From: Spirodela intermedia | Taxonomy: Eukaryota > Streptophyta > Magnoliopsida > Alismatales > Araceae | DNA: 64,000 nucleotides | Assembly: GCA_902729315.2 (NCBI GenBank) | Contig: LR746268.1 | Coordinates: 6,865,501 to 6,929,500, forward strand | Direction: 5' to 3' | Shown: positions 30,470-43,000 of the stretch, piece by piece | Position numbering within the stretch: position 1 is the first letter of the stretch | Layout of the letters: each line of letters begins with the position of its first letter | Program-made: the position numbers and the translations under genes | Notes under the pieces: model-generated | The model's database searches: none | The model's input: only the letters and a program-made list of their open reading frames with translations | Told to the model about the DNA's origin: nothing

Positions 30470-31719
30470 GGCCGCGGCTACTTGCGCTAGAACTAGCGGC
30501 AACCGATCTCGCAGCTATACAACTGGAGAGTGTAGGGTTTTTATCTGCAAACGGTATGGCGATGTGATTTCACATATTCGCCCTTCTCCATTCTCACCAA
30601 ATATGGGGTGGCTATGGTCAACCACAATTTTGACTCCATGGGTCAACTATCCAGTCATCCCGAGTAGAAAGCTAAATCTCTGGGAAGGCTTGCCAAAAAA
30701 TAAGGTCAAGGTCAGCGCTGAACCTCATCTCTTGAGAATTTTCTTTTTTTTTTCTGAAATAATTAATACTTGTTCCCTTTAACGAATTCCTTCGAAATAT
30801 CAGCCTAAGAAAATAATACCTCTTTAGCGAGGCCCAGGTCTGAATGGGCCGCAGAAAAGGCCCATAAACACAGGTTTCCAGCTTTTCTCGATCTGGCCAG
30901 CCAATCGGTAGTCAACCCTGTGGACCACGACAGTCAACACATGGGATAAATAATTCAACCAACCTCGCCGCAGACGAATATCATAAAATAATACGAAATA
31001 TTTTGAGATATATGGATTTCTTAACGTATATTTGCTTTTAAAGTGCAATAATTTTTCAAATATTTATTGATCTTCCCGATTTAGGCCCATTAAAAGCTAT
31101 GGTGGGCCTGGACTTATCGAGGCAGTAACGCCGACGGGCCCATCACAGTTAACATCGTTACGGCGATCACACGTCAAATCATGACCTTACATCCCATGGT
31201 CAACGTCAGCCGTGGATCAGTCTCATCCGTCCATGGGGAACGCGCGGTTCTCTATTGGTCACAGGTCCATGCCGACATCGGCTCTTGTCCGAGACGGAGA
31301 CTTCGTAATTAGTAAGGGCGACCGCCGCATTAAGAAGGTTTAATGACATCCGGCACCTATGTTTAATCGAAGTCAACGTCAGGAATCCATGTCGTGCCGA
31401 TACTAGTCCAGGTCAACGAATTGTGAAATCAACGACCGCCGGGGGTGACCAGGTCTTGCCGATATAGTGAGGTTTCCCGCTCTTAAAATCTGGGGACGCG
31501 TAGAGCTTCTCCTACCTCCTTGACTGGTTCCTTTGATTCTCTCTCGGTCCTCTGTTTCTGATTACTCCGACTCTCCCTACCAATCCCGGTCCCTCCACGG
31601 TTCAGTTCCTGACGGGATGTTGCTCTTGATCCGGTCTCCAGGTTCTGTAATCTGGTGAGTGGCTTCCTCCTGGTGGTGTATTTGGATTTGTGACCTGATT
31701 GGAATCTGGATCGAGAGGG
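30470..31719. promoter_or_regulatory. shared upstream region of ALS subunit and ILK-type kinase genes
   Basis: The two start codons point away from each other across 1.25 kb. The region has eight matches to the WRKY-factor W-box core TTGAC(C/T), on either strand, at about 30616, 30630, 30641, 30910, 30932, 31198, 31371 and 31411. Roughly one would be expected by chance in this length. The first three fall within 31 bases. Function is not shown. Confidence 0.5.
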
Positions 31720-34700
31720 ATGGACGCGGTGGCACGCATTAAGAGGGGGCTTTCGCGGCAGTTCTCCGCGGAGTCCATATTGAAGAGCGGGAGATTCAGC
31801 TTCCGCAGGCAGTTGTCTCTCGATCAAAAGAAAAGTAATGACGCCGTTCGTTTTCCCCTCGGGCGGCAGTCGTCGCTCGATCCCCAAAGTCGTAGCCCAC
31901 TAGGAGAGGTGGCAGCCCCTGAGAAACTGGGATCGACCATGCAGCTTCTGTTCATGGCGTGCAACGGCGATCTGCAGGGAGTGGAGGACTTGCTTAGAGA
32001 GGGAATTGACGTAAATAGCGTCGATCTGGATGGACGGACTGCTCTTCACATTGCCGCCTGCGAAGGCCATATTGAAGTAGTGAAATTGCTTCTGAATCGG
32101 AAGGCCAACATCGATGCCAGGGATCGATGGGGCAGCACTGTGAGTTTTCCTCGCTATCTTTCTGCAGTTTATGGGAAAACCTCCGACATCATGATTTTTC
32201 TTCGTCGATTTTATTTTTTTTCTTTGTACTGTTGCCCAGTAATAGATATGTTTTATATTTCCTTGCATCTCGTTGCCGAGGCTGATATACACAGCATTTT
32301 GGTTTTTAGGTTTGACAATCTCAGTTCATCAGATAATGTAATTAACGTTGTCTAAGAATAATTCTAACCACAAGCTCAACCAATCTTCTTTGCTTTGGTC
32401 TACGAGAAACATCTGTGTTGTCCTTAATCCACGTAAATGGCACTATTCTCCCGCTCGTATCTTCATGTCTGGTGCTTGTACCGGATTCCCTGAGTTCTTA
32501 AACATCCAGATGTTATCATGTCAGGCTCTCTTTACCCAAGGCCTGGGCTACTAAATAGGGGTCGAAAGAAAGATAGAAAGGCCCTAGTCTCATGCCTCGA
32601 CTGAGACCTGAGGAGACATTTTATGTTATCTTAAACACGAGTTTTACTCGGGGCCTGCTATCTGTTTTTGCTTTCACAGGGCTCTGCTCACTTTTATGAC
32701 AATGTTATAAACCCTTCCTACTCATCATTTTCGTTTGCTGGAATATACTTAGTCATTTCCAACCATCTTCATACTTCATATCTGCATGATCGTTATACAC
32801 ATCCAAAAACAAAACTCAATGGAGAATTAAAGAGTTACTTTTTCCAACTCCAGAAAAAGACTTGGCCATTGGGGTCCCTGTCTTTATTATTTCGACTTTT
32901 GTTCTTTTTCTTACCTCTGCAATTGATAGGATCTCATCGTCCTCTTTGCTACAGTGGTAAATAATGTTACTGTTTAGAGAAATACTTTTCTGCAGCTAGC
33001 ATCCAGTGCTACTCCCCTTCTGTGAGGAGCCTGTTGGGTAGATAACATTAGCAAATTACTGGTGATCAAAGAATCAAAAATTCAATTTGTATTTTAAGCG
33101 TTGAAAGAATGTTATGAACTGGTACCGAAATTAATCTTGCATTGCTTATTTTATTTCATTGCAGGCCGCTAATGATGCCAAATTCTATGGAAATGTCGAA
33201 GTTTATAAGCTCTTAAGATCTCGTGGAGCAAAAGCACCTGTATAATTTAAAAACTTTAGACCATCCATTTTTAATTTGGGGATTCGTTATTTTTTTTCCT
33301 TGATTCAATTGATGTTCACCTCCAGAAAACCAGAAAAACTCCTATGGCTGTTTCAAACCCACTGGAGTTTCCAGAATACGAGCTCAATCCAACAGAGCTT
33401 CATTTCCACAAAGGTGAAACCATTTCGAAGGTAGGCTTTTCTTCGTTGTCATCCTGTGCCGCTCTTGCCTTAAGCAGGGATCAGCTATGACCATGAAGCG
33501 ACCAGAACTTGTTTAGTTTAACCAATCTCGTCGATTAATTAAACATAGAACAATGTCAGTTATGCTACATGCAAGGATCAACAACCACCCGAAAGCAACT
33601 GAACCCAGTTTAACTCCACCATTCTCGTCAACTGATGAATGAAAACTTATGTCAGCATTTCTTCGAACTTTTGTTGATTAAAATTTGTTCAAGAAACTGA
33701 TCTATATCTCCATTTGTGGAACATTAAAACTGGTGACTCATGCAATGACGTGTGACCACATAAACATTCTCTGAGAGTTGAGACTAGCTGCTCTGGAGCA
33801 CGGATAACATAGTAGAGGCGTAAAATTATCTTTCTATCTTTGATTTGCAAGTGTGGCTTACGGTTCGTCCAGAAATATCCCACTTATGAAGCTGTGAAAT
33901 CCTTAGATTTCCATCGGTCTTTTTTCTTGTAAATATTCCAGCATTGTTTACGGATCCATTGTGAAGGGAAATCTAGGATTCCTAGCATTATTTAGAGTAC
34001 ATACCTAGTTTTCATTCATTTACATGTCTAAATGTTTCTACTTGAAGGAATGATCGTTTTTAATATTTCTTTGAATCTCGAGTCAAATAGCTCACATCGA
34101 TATCTCAGTAAATAATTGAATTGAATTAATCGTAGCTTTCTTTCTCTGGCTTATTTCAGTTACAGTTTGTTAAAGATGTTTATGCCAGGGATACCAGTTT
34201 CACGTTTGATTGTACAGGATGGCGTAATTTTTAAATATTTATGATTATTTTTCTATGTTTGAACATAATCTCTTCATGATAATCACATCTTTTAGTCTAG
34301 CTATCAGGTTTATATTAAATTAGACGTAGAGGGGCTAGCAAGACTGCATCCACATGAAACCTGGCCCAGTTCTTCTTGTCTACATGCTTTTTATTTCTCT
34401 CTGGGCCCTCTTGGAAACCTTCTTTCATGTATAATTTATATGTTGGATGCAGGAAGTGTATCAAGTGGCTAAGTGGAATGGGACAAAAGTTTCTGTCAAA
34501 ATTCTTGAGGAAAAAAGCTACATTGATTTGGAAAGAATGTATGCTCCTAAACTTCAAGGATAGTGCTTGTTAGTCCTGCAATTCTTCTAGTTTCAGTTTA
34601 GATCATTGATTTAGCGAATCATAGTTAAATTGTTTTTGCAAATTGTTTTCAGTAGTGAGATTGAGAACTCTATGCTTAGTTGTATTGCCACAGAAAACCT

Positions 34701-37700
34701 CGAAGTTACTAGGCTTGATTTCCTCCTATATTTCTCAGCTTTCTTATCATTTGCTCACTTACACATGCCATTTTTTCCCTTGACAGCTGCCAGACATTTT
34801 TCTTCTTGATGCTCTTTTCTTATTAACTATTTTGGACAGAACTTCATTCAAGAATGAGTTGACCCTTTTGGAAAAGGTTCGACATCCAAATCTAGTCCAG
34901 TTTGTTGGAGCTGTTACTCAAAATATGCCTATGATGATAGTCTCAGAGTACCATCGAGGGGTAAGCTTTCTTTTTTCTCTGTAATATTATTCCGAAATAA
35001 CTAAATGTCTAGTTTATAAAAGTTGCATCATTCTGTGGTTTGTACATCGAGGAAGCATATGATATGAATTATTCACGCTGGTGAAACAAAACTATCAGGG
35101 TTCTAGAATATTGAATGGCTGAGAGTGTGATTTTTCAGATTTGAATAACTCGAACTTGAGCTTTAATTGGACGCTCTAGATCCACATTTAGGGTTGAACT
35201 TAATTTATTTCAGGGAGTGAAAAGAAATCCAAAATCAACCAATGATTAGTTTATTTTTCCAGGCTCCAAGCTTGACTGTTTTGGACTCGGACTAGTCCAA
35301 AATACTGAAATCAAGTAAAACATTCTTACGTTAGAATATCATTGACCTTTTGAGTCATATATTGGCCTTAAAACCATAGGTTGATCCTGCGGGGAAAACC
35401 CTAACTGGTCGTTCCATAGATGAAAATTTGATGCTGGACATTACATGAATAGAAATAAATATTGCGCTTTTGGTTTTGACATGCTAAATTAAAAGGGGTT
35501 CATAACTCCAAGGCTAAATTGGAGATGGTTTTGGCTTTTTGAAAACCCCAGTATCATTAGTGTGACTGCTAAGGTGTCAAAAATCATCGATATTCTATCA
35601 GACCCAACGTTCAAAAGAACCTAAAGTATGCATGCAATTCAAAACCTTGGTAGATTAAATAACGCAGCTTCAAGAGCCTGTAAACATTAAAGTTACTCAT
35701 TTACGATAAAATTTATGTGCCAAATTTTTACTTCTATTATTTTATCAATTCTTAAAACTGTTTCTAGATCAGAGGAGTTCTTCCTACCAAGAAAGAAAAC
35801 ACTCATACCATAGTCTAGGATCGGCTTGTGTGGTAGTTTCTATGATCCAGATGTAAACCTGTGGAAAGGCACTTGAAAGAAACCACAGTAAACTTGCATA
35901 TCATTTTTTCGATAAGTTCTTACAGGAACACTTTGGAGAAGAAAACTTCAAAAAAATCAAAGAATAAGGATTTCATGTGTATTGAAATTCTGTTTGGCCT
36001 CAAAGAATGGCCTCTTTTCCTGCTAAATTTCTCCTCTTTTTTATAATATTTACTAGAGATTCAGTCGTTGATAATAATGTATTGGTTAACTAGTTCATTG
36101 ATTTTGCGTGTATTGTGGGCGCTGACATCATCTTAATCTGTATATCAGGGTGATCTGGAGACATATCTTCGAAAAAAAAATTATTTGCGAACTCGTAAAA
36201 TACTTGAATTTGCTCTTGATATCGCAAGGTATGTTCTAACTCGGTTGCAAGAGACCGTCATACAAACTGTACTAAGAAAAATAGAGATTCAATAGAAGTG
36301 AGCTTCTTGAATGGTTTGTTAAAAAGCTGGTTCAAAGAATACTCATGTTGGAGTTACCATAGTATACAATCATGGGAGGGACAAAGGTTGCTAAAGTGTT
36401 TGATAATTGTGTAAAAATAAGGCTAAAATTAATTGACATTATTCGACCTTTTTACATACTGGTATGCCTATTTTTCTACTATTTTTGTCACCTTATCGAA
36501 CAATTTCGTCTTAGAAAGTATTACAAGAATGATTCCTCTTTCTTTGACCAAGTAACCAGGTAATGGGAGGCTTTCTGTTGCATAATGATTTCGGGTTTCT
36601 GTTATTTGAGTTTCTTCTAGTTATTTTGTTGATTTGGCTTTTTCTGAGATATTTTAAACATGAAAGGACATTGTGGTTTGTTCTAAGCTCGTTGTGATTT
36701 GAATTTGGAACTTTCCGATTGTCTTCAGCTAATGTTAATTGCATCATTCTAACTAAATAATACTCGTAATTAAATGTGTTTACTTCACTGAAATGCATTT
36801 CCTGAATAAAATTTGAAAATAATTTATTATAATTAGTATTATATTCTTATCCAATGTATAGATTTGCGTACATAATATTATTTTAATGATTTTTACGAAT
36901 AATCTTTTTTCTGACTTATTATGGTCAATTATTTTCGTCTTATTATCTTTAGAGTATATTTATTTGCTTTTAATATCTCTTGGAGGTTATGGAGATTACC
37001 TCCTCTTCCCACGCAGAATCTCCTTGGGAGTTACTTGCTCCTGGCTCTTAAGATGTGGCACCGGTAGTAAACTCCTTGTTGGACTGCTCCTCCCTTCAAG
37101 AAAAGGGGGGGGGCGTGGTGCACTTGATTCCCATCTCTACTTCGGCCGACCCAATTCGGTTTCCTGGTTTTTGCCACGTAATATTATCATGGAAATTTTG
37201 TTTCTCCATCCATCCCTGTTTAGTGACTGTGCCAAGTTGTCTCCTTCGCCTTGGTCATCGATTTTTTTCTTAATTAATTTGGATTTGAGCTGCATAGAAG
37301 TTGTATTTGAGGTTAATTCCTATTGTATCAGGGGAATGAACTACCTCCACGAGTGCAAACCAGATCCGATCATCCATTGTGATTTAAGGCCAAAGTAAGA
37401 TCGTCAATTATGGAATTTCTTATGTGATTAAGAAGTGAAGCGACTAATTAGTTTTATGTCATTACTTACTATTTTAACTTTGCCAAGGTGTCAGAAATAT
37501 TTTTCTCGCTAGTGGAGGCCACCTGAAGGTTGGAGGCTTTGGTTTGATGCAAACGACGAAATTATCTCCAGGCAAAGCGAAACTAGCACAACCTGCTGTG
37601 AAAACCGACAGTTCAAGTATGGATTGACCCTCTTTCTCCATCTCTTATTATCTTCCTTTTCTACTAACTTTTTTAGCCCATAAAGCTGCCATCTGGTACA

Positions 37701-38495
37701 GATGTCAGGAGTATGTGGACTCTATGCCATAGTGGAAAACCAGATAGAATGATTCTATTCAGGAAGAGCCCTGGGAGAAGGGAATTTAAATAATTTTGTG
37801 AAGTTTGAAAATGAGAAGGAATAAGGTTCATTAATGGTGTTGAATTCCTCACAAACGAAACTCAGTATCATCTCCGATCAAGGAAATATGTATTGAAGGA
37901 TTATCTTATGCCATGATTTTGATTTTATTGACTAGAAATTGGGTTGATGCTCAGTTTTAATTCCAATCTCTTTCCACTTCAGGTATATACATGGCTCCAG
38001 AGCTGTTCAAGGATGAGATGATTGACAGAAGTGTCGATGCCTTCTCGTTTGGTTTAATTATGTATGAGGTTAGTCCACAGTTTCGTTTAATCAGGCTAAT
38101 ATTCCTCGATTTAGTTATGAATTGGTCTGCTTTCTTGGTGAATATGCTTCAGATGATCGAAGGGGCACCTGCTTTTCACCCTGAGGCCGCTGCTGACCTG
38201 ATCTGCGTACAAGGAAGACGGCCTCCCTTCACGTCTAAATCAAAGAACCGTCCTTCTGACCTTAAAGAGTCAGCTCTCCTTCATTCCAAAGCTTTGACCC
38301 CATTAATTCTCAATATCTCTTCGATGAAAAGAACCGTCGTTTGGTTTTTCTTTGTGTAGGTTGATTCGAGAGTGCTGGAATCCAGAACCTCTGATGAGGC
38401 CGACATTTTCGGAGATGATCGTGCGACTCGATAAGATATATGCCGCCTGTGCCAAAGTAGGACGCTGGAAAAATAACTTTATGTTACTATGGTGA
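31720..38495 (+). CDS. ankyrin-repeat integrin-linked-kinase-type Raf-like kinase, 11 exons
   Basis: Exons 31720-32139, 33165-33239, 33326-33430, 34453-34538, 34840-34960, 36149-36228, 37332-37394, 37495-37616, 37983-38068, 38153-38268 and 38360-38495 give 469 residues, matching plant ILK (group C Raf-like MAPKKK) proteins. A basic Ser-rich N-terminus (KRGLSRQFS) is followed by about three ankyrin repeats (about 74-165) and a kinase domain (about 190-460). VSVK Lys (216) and HCD (311-313, Asp kept) are present. The glycine loop is degenerate and DFG is GFG (331-333), the atypical pattern I know for this family. APE is present. The C-terminal Trp is conserved. It may be a weakly active kinase or a scaffold; roles in stress, nutrient and brassinosteroid signalling are reported for relatives. 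Head-to-head with the ALS subunit gene. Confidence 0.92.
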
Positions 38496-40088
38496 GCTTT
38501 CCTCCTCGAGTTACACCATATGATGCCATAAATAGCAAATTAATGTCTGCGACGCCAGTAGCATTCTTCTCCAGTCCTTTTTGCGGAAGTGCGACTTTTT
38601 TCTGGTCAAATAGTCGACCACGGATGCTCCTAGCTTGTGTGACCTCGTTGGCAAAGTCAAGGCTATATCTTTGATCAACTCGGCTGTTCTTCATATCTGT
38701 GCGTTGACCTCGCCGCTCTGTCTTGCAGGACCTAGGGACGACCGTTGGTGATTCCTTTGCGTGTTCGGGGAGTCCATAAGTAGATCCGAAGCGGGGTCAA
38801 CCGCTCGGTCGGTTCGGCATCGCAGAACAGTCGCTGGTTCTTGTCCCCTGTGTTGGTCGGCCGTCTTATATCGTTGACCATCATATGTTATGAAAAAACA
38901 AAGGAACTGCGTGATTTCCTCTCCGCTCTAGCGTTGACCACCGAGTGCCCCCCATGATTTATAATCAAATCATATTTATTTATCAAAAAATTAAGCTATA
39001 TACAATTATTAAGTTAATATAATCGGGCCTGGATAAAATCGATTGATAAATTTGTCGTATGCTGTGAGGCCCCCACGCCATTCTGCTGCAGGGACGAGAG
39101 GCCTCTAACGGTCTTCTTCGCTCTCTCTCGCTTCTCTCTTCTCTCTCTCTTTCCTTTCCATAATTTCTGTCGTCGGAAGAGAGAGAGAGAGAGAGAAGAG
39201 AACCTTTTTTTTTGGTCCCGGATGCGTCTGAGCGGGCCCGGGAAGGTCGGATTCTCCTGTCGTGGCCTGGCGGAGGGCCGGTCGAATGCGGGGCTGATCG
39301 AAGATGAGAAAGCCGAGGGTCGTCTGCTTCCAGCATGCGAGCTCGGCATCGCAGGAACATTGGCGCATTTTAGCGCGCGCTGTAACCCTCTGCGATTTGC
39401 TCGTCAGTGGCTCTCCTGCATCGGTCTCCCTCTCGTCCTCATTCTTGGCTGGCCGGAGCCGCGATCCTCTCGGAGGGTAGCAACTCTCTCTCCCGATGAA
39501 TCTGTTTCCGAATGTTCTCGCTCATCATTGCTGCAGACATTTGCAGTTGTCTGTGGAGTTAGTTTGTTCGCTTTCTTCGGAAGCCGACCCCAGTTTAAAC
39601 TTCGCTCCTCCTCTCGAATCTCCTTCTCCTCTTCATCGGTCCCTTGACGCGCCTTATGTTAGACGGCCTTGCGACGATCTGTTGACTCCTTAGCCCCCCT
39701 CCCTAGCCTGTGCTACTTTCTTCCTTCTTTCTAGTGGTCTCGTGTGACAACGATTCGTATCTTTCATTCTTCCTCGGACTGTTCCCCTTTATGCTTCGGT
39801 CGCTAATTGGGGTATCAATTTTCCCTGCGAGTGCTCCTCTGATCTTTCTTCTTAGTCTCAGACAAGCCTGTCAAAGAAATCGCTTGGAGTGATTCTTCGA
39901 ATTTTGATTATTTTCCTTGCAAATGTCTGATGCATGTAGAGTTCCTACTACCTATCCTCTTGGAACCTACCCGGAAGTTCATAATTTATATTAGAATTCT
40001 CGGAAACTTATCACGACTAATCACATGAATGTATGGGAAGCTACTTTATAAGGAGTTTTTGAATTATGGTTTCAGGTAGTATTACGAG
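38496..40088. other. intergenic and leader region before NAD+ synthetase
   Basis: No coding gene is supported. It contains a cluster of five W-box-like TTGACC matches (38604-38939), then facing CT and GA tracts (39131-39200), then a GC-richer, pyrimidine-rich stretch that may be the untranslated first exon. An acceptor-like TTTCAG ends at 40075, 13 bases before the ATG, so a leader intron is likely. The open frame at 39222-39647 has no recognisable domain. Confidence 0.45.
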
Positions 40089-43000
40089 ATGAGGCTACTG
40101 AAGGTTGCGACGTGTAATCTTAATCAATGGGCTATGGATTTTGACACTAATTTAAGGAACATTAAGGAGAGCATATCTAAAGCTAAAGAATCGGGAGCAG
40201 TAATTCGAGTTGGTCCTGAGCTTGAGATTACAGGTTATGGCTGTGAAGACCATTTCTTAGAGCAAGATACTGTGGCTCACTCGTAAGCAGATACTCCTGA
40301 AGTTTTGTTCCACATTTATTTATTTCTGTTGCATCTCCCTTAGATAATAGTTTTGATAATGTTATGGGCCATGAGACATTCATTTTCTTGTAAACATATA
40401 TATATTGCCGCTATCTTCATACATGCAATTATAAGATGGTAAATTACCAGATAATGTTATTATCTAAAACCGTTATAATTTGTTTTTTCATGGCACTTTC
40501 TCTAGCACAAAATTCAAGATTGTCTGAGCCAATGTTACATTTTCTTTCTGGGTCAGTGGTAATATTTCTGTGCAGTTTTCTCTGATAAGATGTGTTTTTC
40601 TGTCTATTTTTTTGACTCTTTAATGAAATGCTACTCTTTCATTGATGCTACGTTACTTGTCATAATGTAATGCACTTTATGATATTACATTGAAGTTTAC
40701 CTTTTGTAGATGGGAATGCTTGAAGAATTTATTATCAGGTGACTGGACTGATGGCATATTGTGTAGCATTGGTATGCCCATTATTTACCAAAGTGTGCGC
40801 TACAACTGCCAGGTCTTCTGTTTGAACCGGAGAATACTCATGATCCGCCCAAAGATGTGCCTCGCAAATGATGGAAATTATAGGGAATTCCGTTGGTTTT
40901 CAGCATGGACACTGAAGGATGAACTCGTTGACTTCCAACTTCCAAATGATGTTGCTGAGGCCCTATCTCAGGAGTCTGCTCCATTTGGTTATGGATACAT
41001 TCAATTTTTGGATGTGTAATTCCCAATAACTTTTGCTATATGAAAACCCATGATGCATTTATTTTCTGTTCCTAATTTCACCTCTTGTTCTGTTTAACGA
41101 ATTGTAATACCAGGATTAGACTCGTTCCATGTCATTTTGGGAGCAAATAAACTTTACCATTTTGAACTTAATCATGTGGTCATTTTGATCGTTTGTAACT
41201 CTAGTTTTAAATAACATTGTCTGTTAAGTTTTGTTCATTGCTCATCCATTTGTTCATGGAAACCTTTCTCAAAGTTGCAATGGAACCGTTCTCAGACATT
41301 TTCGTGTTTTTTGTTAGGACTTAGGAGAAACTTTGGCTTAGCTGCGCTTATATTCGATGCACATGATCACACTGCTCTCTCCTTTGAGAAATTCCATGGA
41401 GGAATGACAAATAAGGGATTTATTATGTTCCTGAATAGATTTCGAAAGGGAAACATGAATCAAAAGGCGTGTTTGTTGAGAAAAAGTTGGATAGAAATCA
41501 TCAGCCACCTGTACTCTGCTTTGAATTTTACGTCATACTTGAGATTCTTTCACGTCTCTCCCTCAGCCCATCCAAAGCTTGGAGGGATTATTTAGGTCGC
41601 TTCAAGTTTGGGACTCCTGTCCACTGTATAAAAGTTTTAGCCCTCTAGTCATTATCTCTTTGCTATCTCTTCTACTGGCTATCTTACCTGGACTCTGATA
41701 TGTATTTTGGGAAAAACCAAGTGAATTTAATGCTTCGAAAAAGTTTGAATGAATGTGGGCCTCCATCCATGCTGTGCTACTTAGTGTGAGGCCCTTAAGT
41801 GTAATTGCTCTTGAAATGAACGCTCCACTTGTTAGAGTGAACAGGAGTTAGTTATATGTTTTCATTCTAATACGAAAAGTAGCTCATTATTCCATTTACA
41901 ACTTTTTCCTTAGAGCTAGCTCTAAATATGTGGAATGAAATTTTCTAGATGGAAATATGTCAACACATTTAGCATGAAAGCTCAACGTGAGATGTACTGA
42001 CACGATCAATTTATAGTGGCATGGCAATCATTAGTCAACTTATTATTCATGTCTTTAAAAGTGTGTTAAATGCTGATTTTGATGTCACCTTTTACTCAGA
42101 AGTGGCATCATATTCTGGTGGTGTTGACACATTTAGAAGTGAAATATAAGACCGTACAAAATGATAATTTAAATAATAAACATTATTTTGAGATAAAATG
42201 GAAAAAATATCTTTTTTACAACAATATTGTTTTGCCTTAAGCAACTCTATCATTTGAACTGTAGAATGGTAACACTGATATTTATTGAAAGCAACTTTAG
42301 CAATTAAAATATGGGATTGTGACTTCAATTTCAGAAATTCAGAGGATTATAATGTACTCTTGGTCGAAGTATCTCACTGGGATATTTTAGGAGTTTCAAA
42401 TGCCAATTTTACTGGACCATTTGCAATGTGTATCCGCTTACTAAATGATCTAATTTGATACATTGCATCCTGTACCTCTGAAAAATAGCTTGTGTTGATA
42501 TTTATCTTTGAAAGCGAACTTGAAAGAGGTAAAGATGCAGGGACTGAGCCATAATTACATGGGTCATCTCATCATCTAGCCTCATTTGCCTTTTCATCTG
42601 GTTATAGTAAAGCTTATGCTTCGAGTTAGATTTTTTTAGGTAACCAACCAGCCATTTTTTGTTTCTGAGTTCAAAGTTAACTGAGGATCCCTCAGGGTCA
42701 ATTAGCAGTCTTTCCTCTCGATGGTAAGGTCGATTATCAATTGACTATATCCTGCAATCACTGACCACTTGACCACCACTTATATTGCGTCCACAGTTGT
42801 TGACTGTTCGTTGTTTTGTCTCTCTTAAAATCTATGTTTTATTTTAAAAAATTATGTATATCAAGGAATCATAGAAAAATATATTTTTTGGTTTTCATTT
42901 TCGGGGACTATGTATCTCTCCTTATTTTATTGCAAATAATTTACCTTATAAACATGCTGTTGTTTTGTTTGGGCTACTCTGTTTGTAGTGATTTTGTTGT

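Noticed and set aside
30470-30502. Eleven extra N-terminal residues for the ALS subunit
   Set aside because: The extension begins at a TTG codon. The ATG at 30469 has a strong context and gives a normal transit peptide.
39222-39647. 141-codon plus-strand frame before NAD+ synthetase
   Set aside because: No domain, GC-rich leader composition; more likely untranslated first exon and intron.
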